8,364 nucleotides of DNA, from NCBI GenBank assembly GCA_002049945.1, contig MVCT01000092.1:1-8364 (forward strand), read 5' to 3'. The DNA comes from Candidatus Cloacimonas sp. 4484_140 (GTDB lineage: Bacteria; Cloacimonadota; Cloacimonadia; JGIOTU-2). Made by a program: the position numbers and the translations under genes. How positions within the stretch are numbered: the stretch's first letter is position 1; each line of letters begins with the position of its first letter. The notes under the pieces are model-generated. The model saw only the letters and a program-made list of their open reading frames with translations. It did no database searches and was not told the origin of the DNA. Positions 1 to 6,524 of this stretch are shown here, piece by piece.

Positions 1-2802
1 ACTGGTCTGGATGCAACAAAAGAGGATTTGATCGAAATCGGCGCTGTCCATTTCAAGGATGGCGAACAGATGCGATCATTCCAAACCTTTATCCATATTA
101 ACAGACCTCTGCCCGATGCAATAAAAGTCCTCACTCATATTACTGATAAAGATCTTGTTAATGCCCCTTCGCTTAAGATGGCATTGCAGGATTTTATTGA
201 ATTTATCGGCAATACTCCGCTCTGTTTTCATAATGCAGGATTTGATATCGAATTTCTTAACGAATCTCTCGGCAAGTGCTACCTTTCTCCACTCAAAAAC
301 AAATATTATGATACGCTGGATCTTTCCAGAATATTCCTCCCGCATCTGAAATCTCATTCTCTTGGTTCAGTAGCCGAATATTTTGATATTGTTAATCAGC
401 AGGCACATAGATCACAGAATGATGCCCAAGCAACAGGTGAAATTTTCCACTCTATTACTGATTTTATAATAAAATATATCGACCTGAAGCTGGTGAAGCA
501 GATCGAAGAGATCGCCGCTTTCGCTTATCGGCAGAATGCAATGCTGGAATACCTGAAAAAGATACTCGGCTATCTGACAAAAATGTATCTGCAAAGGCAG
601 CAGCAAAGCGCTCCCACAACTCCCTTTTTTACCAGACCCAATTATATCACAAATATTGAAAAGGGCGAACCTCCGGGTGCGGTTATTGATGAAAATAAAA
701 TTTTGCAGCTTTTCGAAGAAGGTGGTTCACTCGCAGAAAATTTCGGCAAATATGAACATCGTAAAGGGCAGATCGATATGGTTGCCTGGGTAACTGAAGC
801 ATACCAGGAAGGAAATATTCTTCTAATCGAAGCAGGGACAGGCGTCGGCAAATCACTTGCTTATCTCATTCCGTCCATCTATTATTCAAAATTTTCCAAA
901 CAGAGAATTATTATATCTACAAATACAAAAAATCTTCAGGAGCAGCTCTTCTTCAAAGATATTCCTGCGATTCAGCAAACCACAGACCTTACGTTCTCTG
1001 CAGTACTTATGAAAGGCAGATCAAACTACCTCTGCATGAGAAAATGGTATAATGTGCTTTCGGACATCAATGGGCATCTCACACAATATGAGATGAAATT
1101 CCTGCTCAATCTCATTATCTGGGCAGCGATGACCAAAACCGGAGATGTAGAAGAAAATCACTCTTACAAACCATACCAGAGCGGATTATGGACAAAAATC
1201 GCCTCAGACGGTACCTCATGCCACGGCAGGAAATGTCCTTATAACTCAGATTGCTTTGTCATGAAGATCCGCAAACACGCTGAAAAGGCAAACCTTGTGG
1301 TGATCAATCATGCTCTGCTACTTTCTGATGCTGCAAATGAGTTTTCAGTACTTGGAAATTACACCAACCTTGTGATCGATGAGGCGCACAATCTTCCTAA
1401 TGCCGCAGCTGTCTATTTCGGTTTTTCTATCACAATGCCCGATCTTCTTAATATCACACGTAAGCTTCTCACTAAGGGAGAATTTCAATATGGTATAATA
1501 AACAACCTCCGGATCGGCATCACAAAAAGCACGCTGACCGAGGAGAAAAAGAAAACATATAAAAGCATTCTTGATGAATGCGAAGATCCAATAGATACTA
1601 TCGAGTCTATGGGGAAAGATTTTTTCCAATATCTGACACAGATCGTGCTGACAAGGGGAAGTTATAAGAAGCTCCGCTTCCAAAATCTCGAAGTGTTCAA
1701 ACCGGTCAAAGTCCCGCTTGAGGACATAAGCAGTGCGCTTTCTGAGTTAAACAAAAAACTCACCAGACTGCATACATTCCTTCTTGATGTGAATCCCCAG
1801 ATCTTTCCAAAATATGATCAGAATATGTCTGATCTCGAGGGCTGCATCAATCAGATAGTGGAACTCATTGTATGCTTTGAGCATGTATTCAGTCCGGATT
1901 TCGAGAACTATGCCTTCTGGCTGGAGACATCGGACAATTCATTCAAGCCGGATTTTATGCCTCGTTCGTCGATCGTGTGTGCACCCATCGAGGTCAATGA
2001 ACCACTTTTCAAATATTTCTGGGATAGACTTGAGACCGCTATCCTAACATCTGCCACCCTTGCGATACGGCAGGAATTCAAATTCTACAAACATCTTACC
2101 GGACTTGAAGATGTCGAGCAGAGCCGGCTCATGGAATACATTGCATCCTCTCCTTTTGATTATCCCAAACAGATGAAAGTGCTCATTCCCGATTTCCTGC
2201 CCAACCCAAAAGACCCTTTCTTCTCACCCCAGGCGCTCTCATTAGTAGAGGAAATTCTCAGCGCACACAAAAAGGGAACGCTTGTTCTTTTTACCTCTTA
2301 CAAAGACCTCGATGCTGCATATACAGAGCTTTCTACTTCAGCAATGAAGAATGAGCTGACACTCCTTGCACAAGGAAAAAGCGGTTCAAGAACAACCATC
2401 CTCGACATCTTTCGCAATGATGAAAATTCCGTCTTGCTCGGCACAAAAAGCTTTTGGGAAGGAGTCGATGTTCAAGGTAAATCTCTGGAAATACTCGTCC
2501 TGTTCCGGCTTCCATTCCTGGTTCCGACCGAACCCCTTGTGGAAGCACACCTGGACAAACTCACGGCGGAAGGAAAAAATTCATTTCTGCATTACACACT
2601 TCCGATTTCCCTTCTCCATTTCAAACAGGGATTTGGCAGACTGATCAGAAACAAAACTGACAAGGGCGTAGTTGTTATTCTCGATTCACGAATTTTCTCA
2701 AAAAACTACGGACGTTATTTTATTAATGTTATGCCTCTGCATCCAAATAGAGTCTCCAGTCCTCTAGAAATAACAGATCACATTACAAATTGGTTTAGAT
2801 AA
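1..2802 (+). CDS. dinG: DnaQ-type 3'-5' exonuclease fused to DinG-family Fe-S helicase (5' partial)
   Basis: The reading frame is open from base 1 and begins TGLDATKEDLIEIGAV, the tail of an ExoI motif (DxETTGL), so the catalytic D and E and the true start lie upstream. The TTG at 28 sits inside this conserved stretch and is not the start. Of the protein, 933 residues are visible (numbered from base 1). The DEDDh exonuclease domain continues with ExoII HNAGFD (H77-D82) and ExoIII H136-x4-D141. The superfamily 2 helicase part has Walker A AGTGVGKS (278-285), DEAH (460-463) and motif VI QGFGRLIR (876-883). Cysteines C345, C407, C412 and C418 have the C-x4-C-x5-C spacing of the DinG/XPD iron-sulfur cluster. 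By family knowledge, DinG is a 5'-3' helicase that clears R-loops and other structures during repair and replication. The exonuclease fusion is common in Firmicutes-type DinG, whose members often lack the Fe-S cysteines; here both are present. Stop TAA at 2800-2802. It is the first visible gene of a compact plus-strand run. Family assignment is firm; in vivo role is inferred. Confidence 0.95.
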   Translation, partial: TGLDATKEDLIEIGAVHFKDGEQMRSFQTFIHINRPLPDAIKVLTHITDKDLVNAPSLKMALQDFIEFIGNTPLCFHNAGFDIEFLNESLGKCYLSPLKNKYYDTLDLSRIFLPHLKSHSLGSVAEYFDIVNQQAHRSQNDAQATGEIFHSITDFIIKYIDLKLVKQIEEIAAFAYRQNAMLEYLKKILGYLTKMYLQRQQQSAPTTPFFTRPNYITNIEKGEPPGAVIDENKILQLFEEGGSLAENFGKYEHRKGQIDMVAWVTEAYQEGNILLIEAGTGVGKSLAYLIPSIYYSKFSKQRIIISTNTKNLQEQLFFKDIPAIQQTTDLTFSAVLMKGRSNYLCMRKWYNVLSDINGHLTQYEMKFLLNLIIWAAMTKTGDVEENHSYKPYQSGLWTKIASDGTSCHGRKCPYNSDCFVMKIRKHAEKANLVVINHALLLSDAANEFSVLGNYTNLVIDEAHNLPNAAAVYFGFSITMPDLLNITRKLLTKGEFQYGIINNLRIGITKSTLTEEKKKTYKSILDECEDPIDTIESMGKDFFQYLTQIVLTRGSYKKLRFQNLEVFKPVKVPLEDISSALSELNKKLTRLHTFLLDVNPQIFPKYDQNMSDLEGCINQIVELIVCFEHVFSPDFENYAFWLETSDNSFKPDFMPRSSIVCAPIEVNEPLFKYFWDRLETAILTSATLAIRQEFKFYKHLTGLEDVEQSRLMEYIASSPFDYPKQMKVLIPDFLPNPKDPFFSPQALSLVEEILSAHKKGTLVLFTSYKDLDAAYTELSTSAMKNELTLLAQGKSGSRTTILDIFRNDENSVLLGTKSFWEGVDVQGKSLEILVLFRLPFLVPTEPLVEAHLDKLTAEGKNSFLHYTLPISLLHFKQGFGRLIRNKTDKGVVVILDSRIFSKNYGRYFINVMPLHPNRVSSPLEITDHITNWFR

Positions 2803-2813
2803 ACTCATAAAAA

Positions 2814-3605
2814 ATGAGGAGATATATTTTGAAGATCACAAAAATACTCATCCTGATTTGCTTATTAATATTACTGTCTCTCAGCTTACTTCACGCTCAA
2901 GAAAAAGCATCCTTTAAGATCGGCGAGAAGCTCATTTACAGTACGAATTTCGGCATCATAAATGCCGGCACTTTTACAATGTCTCTTGAAGATGGCGGTA
3001 AAATTATGGGTCATCCATGCTACCTTATCAAGACACTATCGAGAACAAATCCAGTCTTTGATCTTGTGTATAAAATCCGAGATGAAACAGAATCCTATTG
3101 GGATAAAGATCAATTTGTTGTCAGAAAATTCATCAAACGCATTTCTGAAGGAAGCTGGAAACAATACCGCATTCATTACTACTTTCCTGAAGATACGACC
3201 TACTATTATGTAACTTACAAAAAAGGCGGACAAACAAAAAAACAGAGCACCTCGCTCGTCGATCCTCAGGATACGTACACCATCATTTACTGGGTGCGTT
3301 TGCAGGAATTTGACGTGGGAGACACGCTGCATTTGAATATCAGCTTGGATGGAGATAACCATCCTATAAAACTGCTTGTAGAGAAGAAAGAGATACTGAA
3401 TACGGTTTTCGGCGAAAAGGAATGCTTCAAGATCATTCCGATCATTCCTGAAGTCTCACAGAAAAGAACTACCATAGTGATGGACATCTGGGTCACTGAT
3501 GATGAGTATAAGATTCCGGTGAAGCTTGTCATAGATATAAAATACGGCAGTTTTACCTTAATGCTGAAAGATGCTGAAAATACAGGATCGAGAACAAATA
3601 ATTAG
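2814..3605 (+). CDS. DUF3108 family secreted protein
   Basis: The 263-residue protein opens with a short basic stretch and a long Leu/Ile-rich hydrophobic segment ending in LSLLHAQEKA, a signal peptide probably cleaved after HA. There is no lipobox cysteine, so a soluble periplasmic or outer-membrane-facing protein is likely. The mature start, with FKIGEKLIYSTNFG and NAGTFTM, matches the opening of DUF3108 (GExLxYxVxxGxxxAG). The rest is rich in beta-strand-like stretches with many Tyr, Thr and Lys residues. The molecular function of DUF3108 is unknown to me. The ATG at 2814 lies 11 nt after the dinG stop and has no Shine-Dalgarno sequence before it. An in-frame TTG at 2829 has GAGGAG (2816-2821) 7 nt upstream and would give MKITKILILI, an equally good signal peptide. 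I keep the ATG but regard the TTG as at least as likely. The gene ends 3 nt before queA, so the two are probably co-transcribed. The family call rests on the N-terminal pattern. Confidence 0.8.
   Translation: MRRYILKITKILILICLLILLSLSLLHAQEKASFKIGEKLIYSTNFGIINAGTFTMSLEDGGKIMGHPCYLIKTLSRTNPVFDLVYKIRDETESYWDKDQFVVRKFIKRISEGSWKQYRIHYYFPEDTTYYYVTYKKGGQTKKQSTSLVDPQDTYTIIYWVRLQEFDVGDTLHLNISLDGDNHPIKLLVEKKEILNTVFGEKECFKIIPIIPEVSQKRTTIVMDIWVTDDEYKIPVKLVIDIKYGSFTLMLKDAENTGSRTNN
2816..2831 (+). promoter_or_regulatory. Ribosome binding site pointing to a TTG start for the DUF3108 gene
   Basis: GAGGAG at 2816-2821 is followed, after 7 nt (ATATATT), by TTG at 2829-2831, which is in frame with the DUF3108 gene. 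This is the strongest Shine-Dalgarno-like match I see before any gene in the window. The ATG at 2814 overlaps it and has only A/T-rich sequence upstream. Using the TTG would remove five residues (MRRYI) and leave the signal peptide intact. The match could be accidental, since queA and the PAP2 gene show no clear Shine-Dalgarno sequence. Confidence 0.5.
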
Positions 3606-3608
3606 TTC

Positions 3609-4640
3609 ATGAAAAAGTTTGTCGTCTCTGATTTCGATTACCATCTTCCTGACGGCATGATCGCACAATATCCCACGGAAAATAGAGAAGAATCCAAGCT
3701 GATGATCGTGAACAGAAAAGAAAACTCGATCTCGATCGATGTCTTTAAAAATATACTGAACTATCTAAATATCAATGATTTTCTTGTTATGAATGAGACG
3801 AAAGTCATACCTGCGCGGCTGGTCGGCAAAAAACCATCGGGAGGCAAGATCGAAGTCCTGCTTCTCGAACAGGTAGATGAGCATACATGGAAATGCCTTG
3901 TAAAACCGGGACGACGCCTGAAGATCGGTTCGGAGATGATACTTGGAGATTTGCTACACGGCAAAATTATCGAATGGGGAGACAAAGGCGAGCGGCTTAT
4001 TCGGTTCTCTTATGATGGAGATTTTTTTAAGATCATTGATGAGATTGGCAGGGTTCCACTTCCTCCATACATCAAACGAGAAGCAACCGATCTGGATGCC
4101 GAGCGTTATCAGACTGTTTTTGCAGACAAGCAGGGCTCAGTTGCCGCGCCAACTGCGGGTTTGCACTTCACACCGCAATTACTCAACACATTGAAATCAA
4201 ACGGAATTTCCTCAGCAAAAGTTAATCTGCGAATCGGGCTGGATACCTTCCGTCCTGTCATGGTGGAGCACATCGAAGACCACACAATGCACACGGAATA
4301 CTGTTCAATCCATCAAGCCGAATCAGTTAAAATAAACAACGCAATGGAAAAAGGAAAAAACATTGCTGCAGTCGGCACAACGAGTGTACGTACCCTTGAA
4401 AGTTTTGCAGAAGGCAGACATATTGCATCCGGGAATAAGCATACGGATATCTTTATTTACCCGGGATATTCTTTTAAAATAGTAGATAAATTGATAACTA
4501 ATTTTCATTTACCTCGTTCGACCCTTTTAATGCTCGTATCTGCTTTTGCCGGTTATGAGTTTATCATGAAAGCATATCAAAAAGCGATCGATGAAAACTT
4601 CCGCTTCTACAGCTATGGCGATGCGATGCTGATTTTATAG
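3609..4640 (+). CDS. queA: S-adenosylmethionine:tRNA ribosyltransferase-isomerase QueA
   Basis: QueA transfers and isomerises the ribosyl moiety of S-adenosylmethionine onto 7-aminomethyl-7-deazaguanine in the anticodon wobble position of tRNAs for Asp, Asn, His and Tyr. The product is epoxyqueuosine, in the cytoplasm. At 343 residues the protein is full length for the family. The start region (SDFDYHLPDGMIAQYP) is the canonical QueA N-terminus, which supports the ATG at 3609. Further signatures in order are NETKVIPARLVGKK, GGKIEVLLLEQ, GSVAAPTAGLHFT (residues 176-188), AVGTTSVRTLES, TNFHLPRSTLLMLVSAF and the C-terminal FYSYGDAMLIL. No conserved block looks missing. It begins 3 nt after the DUF3108 gene and ends 2 nt before the PAP2 frame, with no Shine-Dalgarno sequence, so translation may be coupled to the upstream gene. 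No other queuosine gene and no preQ1 riboswitch is visible in the window. Confidence 0.97.
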   Translation: MKKFVVSDFDYHLPDGMIAQYPTENREESKLMIVNRKENSISIDVFKNILNYLNINDFLVMNETKVIPARLVGKKPSGGKIEVLLLEQVDEHTWKCLVKPGRRLKIGSEMILGDLLHGKIIEWGDKGERLIRFSYDGDFFKIIDEIGRVPLPPYIKREATDLDAERYQTVFADKQGSVAAPTAGLHFTPQLLNTLKSNGISSAKVNLRIGLDTFRPVMVEHIEDHTMHTEYCSIHQAESVKINNAMEKGKNIAAVGTTSVRTLESFAEGRHIASGNKHTDIFIYPGYSFKIVDKLITNFHLPRSTLLMLVSAFAGYEFIMKAYQKAIDENFRFYSYGDAMLIL

Positions 4641-4642
4641 TT

Positions 4643-5713
4643 ATGAAAAGAAATATAGTTTCAGATCAAATGTATTCTCTTTCCCAAACGTTCAGTTCCA
4701 ACCTACCATCAGATAGATATATCATGTCAAATCAAATGTATTCTCGTTCCCAAGCCCCTGCCTGGGAGCGCAATAATAAACCAAATCCTATTTGTATGTT
4801 GCACTATTCGATGCTTTATTTGATAGTAGCGATAATAATTCTTTCGACACTCATTTTTTTCTCCCCCTCCATGCTTCAAGCACAAGAGCATGACTATTAT
4901 TTAAATCCGAAATTCGTTTCTGATGCCTTCGATAACACTTTTGACGTATTCAAATCTCCGCTGCATTGGGAATCAAATAATTGGCTGAAAGCCGGCATCT
5001 TCACAGGATCAGCTATTTTGCTGTATGCCTATGACAGGCAGATGCAGAATTTTGTGCAGGAGCATAAATCAGATTTTATCACCTCTTTAACAGACGCAAC
5101 TAACTACCTTGGCAATGGATATTTTGTGCTTTCTGCAGAAGCGTTATTATATTGTTACGGACACATTGCGAGCGATGAAAAGGCACGGAGAATTTCTCTT
5201 GAGATGCTCGAAAGTTTTGCAGTTGTGGGGGTGACTGTCACCGGATTAAAGATGCTCACACACAGGCACCGCCCCTCAACTTCAGACTCTCCCGATATCT
5301 GGGATGGACCATCTTTTTCATCTCATAACATCGCTTTTCCTTCCGGACATGCTGCTGTTGCTTTTAGCTGGGCGACTGTCTTCGCAGAGGAATTTTCAGA
5401 AAAGCCCATTGTTGGAATTGTCTCTTATACTCTCGCTGCATGTACTGCATTCTCACGTGTATATAAGAACAAGCACTGGGTTTCGGATGTATTTGTTGGA
5501 GCTTTGCTCAGCCATGTTATCACAAAAAAGATCGTTTCACTACATGCTGAAAAGGATCAAAATAGCATAACTATAAATCCTGGATTTTTTGTGAGTATTT
5601 TTCAATTTTTCCAAAATTCTCATTCAATATTTTTACAGCAAGGTAAGCTGCTCTCGCAGCAGAAAGGATGGCATCATCTGCTCTGTAACGCATATCAATT
5701 GGAAATCCCTTAA
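4643..5713 (+). CDS. PAP2-family (type 2 phosphatidic acid phosphatase) exported protein; start and C-terminus atypical
   Basis: All three PAP2 active-site motifs are present: K203-x6-R210-P211, P233-S-G-H236 and S271-R-x5-H278-x3-D282. Enzymes with this fold remove phosphate from lipid phosphates or diphosphates (phosphatidic acid, undecaprenyl diphosphate and similar) on the outer side of the inner membrane; the substrate here cannot be told. The first ~50 residues do not look like protein of this family. They are translated from two copies of a short dispersed repeat (SDQMYSLSQ, then SNQMYSRSQAPAWER). A hydrophobic signal segment follows at about residues 57-80, ending SMLQAQ. Starts at ATG 4796 (residue 52) or 4811 (residue 57) would therefore give a more normal signal-peptide protein. 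None of the three starts has a clear Shine-Dalgarno sequence; 4643 is listed because it is the longest frame and lies 2 nt after queA. After about residue 310 the frame runs for 143 nt antisense to the toxin gene, so the C-terminal ~47 residues are probably not native. Confidence 0.85.
   Translation: MKRNIVSDQMYSLSQTFSSNLPSDRYIMSNQMYSRSQAPAWERNNKPNPICMLHYSMLYLIVAIIILSTLIFFSPSMLQAQEHDYYLNPKFVSDAFDNTFDVFKSPLHWESNNWLKAGIFTGSAILLYAYDRQMQNFVQEHKSDFITSLTDATNYLGNGYFVLSAEALLYCYGHIASDEKARRISLEMLESFAVVGVTVTGLKMLTHRHRPSTSDSPDIWDGPSFSSHNIAFPSGHAAVAFSWATVFAEEFSEKPIVGIVSYTLAACTAFSRVYKNKHWVSDVFVGALLSHVITKKIVSLHAEKDQNSITINPGFFVSIFQFFQNSHSIFLQQGKLLSQQKGWHHLLCNAYQLEIP
4661..4753 (+). repeat. Two direct copies of a 27-nt repeat, 66 nt apart, at the start of the PAP2 frame
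   Basis: The copy at 4661-4687 and the copy at 4727-4753 are identical at 25 of 27 positions; both contain ATCAAATGTATTCTC and end TTCCCAA. The period of 66 nt is a multiple of three, so both copies are read in the same frame as SxQMYSxSQ. After the shared part the copies diverge. The first continues ACGTTCAGTTCCAAC, which looks like a decayed version of the palindrome that is nearly intact in the second. This pattern fits duplication, or two insertions, of a small dispersed element between queA and the real PAP2 start. Confidence 0.8.
4745..4770. repeat. Short dispersed palindromic repeat (hairpin)
   Basis: The left arm CGTTCCCAAGC (4745-4755) and right arm GCCTGGGAGCG (4760-4770) pair over 11 positions: nine Watson-Crick pairs, one G-T wobble (4747/4768) and one A-C mismatch (4753/4762), around a CCCT loop. 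From memory, the consensus GTTCCCAAGC...GCTTGGGAAC is scattered through many unrelated bacterial genomes and, when translated, gives peptides such as RSQAPAWER, exactly as here. No transposase is encoded nearby. There is no run of T after the stem, so it is not a Rho-independent terminator, although a hairpin here could modulate read-through from queA into the PAP2 gene. Confidence 0.75.
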
Positions 5714-6524
5714 ACCGTTCCATTCCGCTCCATAATTCCTTAAGTTCTTCTGGTTCAGTCTTATCACCGCCCGGGAAATGAGATACGACCAAGCTTGCAT
5801 CAATAATATCGTGCAGGATATCTTTATATGTTTTTGTTGATTTTCTATAGCTTAATTCTTTGCTGGCAATATCCATGAAAGAAGTAGCAACAACCTTCAT
5901 GTTCTCAACATGATCGAACAATCTCCAAATATCAAAAAGCTGCTTTATCATTTCCATCGATTTACCGATCCCATACCTTATTCCCGTTGTATGGGGTGCA
6001 AAAACTGTGAGTTTGTCTCCGAGGATAGAATCTATACTTGGCGTTTTAACGTACTGGATAGGGTCATCGGTATCGATCCAAAATGAACGAATAGGAGTTT
6101 TAACAATTTTAGGATATGAATGTTCATCGAAGAGCACATCGAGCATGATGTAATTTTCCCTATTGTTCACAACCGAATCATAGTAAAAGTAAAAATGAGC
6201 TTTGGGAATTCCTCTTTCTTTTCTCTTTTTTTCTTTATAATATTTGAATAGACCTGTTGAATTGATTTTATAAAGAATTCCAATCAGGTTTTCCCTTGAT
6301 CCACTTACATTAATATCAATATCGATTGAGAACCTTTGTGGCTTTTCCAGCAGCAAAATAAGTGAAGTTCCCCCTTTGAAAACAAAATCCAGTTCATTTA
6401 CGACCAATTGCTCCAAAAGACCTAATGCTCTGATCATTTTTTCACAAAGAGTGGGATCGATTTTTTTCATTCTGATCCTCAAACCATCTATCCATTCCTT
6501 ACTGAACGAATTAATTTTGATCAT
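5571..6524 (-). CDS. AbiEii-family nucleotidyltransferase toxin (type IV toxin-antitoxin)
   Basis: The 317-residue protein, a usual length for the family, carries the AbiEii signature FKGGTSLILLLEKPQRFS followed by IDIDI. G51-G52 and the metal-binding pair D68/D70 form the nucleotidyltransferase core. A third carboxylate is likely D129 in NYIMLDV, and the later conserved block is GDKLTVFAP (K171) with IKQLFDIWRLF (K194, D198). In many relatives the K of that last motif is followed by D; here it is Q. By family knowledge, such toxins are NTP-dependent nucleotidyltransferases that block growth, some by modifying tRNA, and they serve in phage defence or element maintenance. The substrate here is unknown. 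The ATG at 6524 shares one base with the antitoxin stop (TAATG), indicating translational coupling. The stop (TAG, minus strand at 5573-5571) lies inside the opposing PAP2 frame, giving a 143-nt convergent overlap. Nothing suggests inactivation. Confidence 0.9.
   Translation of the reverse strand: MIKINSFSKEWIDGLRIRMKKIDPTLCEKMIRALGLLEQLVVNELDFVFKGGTSLILLLEKPQRFSIDIDINVSGSRENLIGILYKINSTGLFKYYKEKKRKERGIPKAHFYFYYDSVVNNRENYIMLDVLFDEHSYPKIVKTPIRSFWIDTDDPIQYVKTPSIDSILGDKLTVFAPHTTGIRYGIGKSMEMIKQLFDIWRLFDHVENMKVVATSFMDIASKELSYRKSTKTYKDILHDIIDASLVVSHFPGGDKTEPEELKELWSGMERFKGFPIDMRYRADDAILSAARAAYLAVKILNENFGKIEKYSQKIQDL

Noticed and set aside
28..30. TTG as the start codon of the exonuclease-helicase
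   Set aside because: Codons before it encode TGLDATKED, part of the conserved ExoI block, so the gene extends off the left edge.
1345..1683. 112-codon open frame on the minus strand inside the helicase gene
   Set aside because: It lies wholly antisense to conserved DinG sequence, including the DEAH region, and has no recognisable domain.
2366..2644. 92-codon open frame on the plus strand, different phase from the helicase
   Set aside because: It overlaps the conserved helicase C-terminal motifs in another frame, with no protein features of its own.
3036..3362. 108-codon antisense open frame in the DUF3108 gene
   Set aside because: No start signal or domain; the opposite strand is clearly coding.
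4661..4770. CRISPR array
   Set aside because: Only two imperfect direct copies, 66 nt apart, within a coding frame, with no further units or cas genes.
5575..5590. AAATC-CTG-GATTT followed by T residues at the convergent gene ends, a possible terminator
   Set aside because: The stem is only five mostly A-T pairs and lies inside both coding frames; too weak to call.
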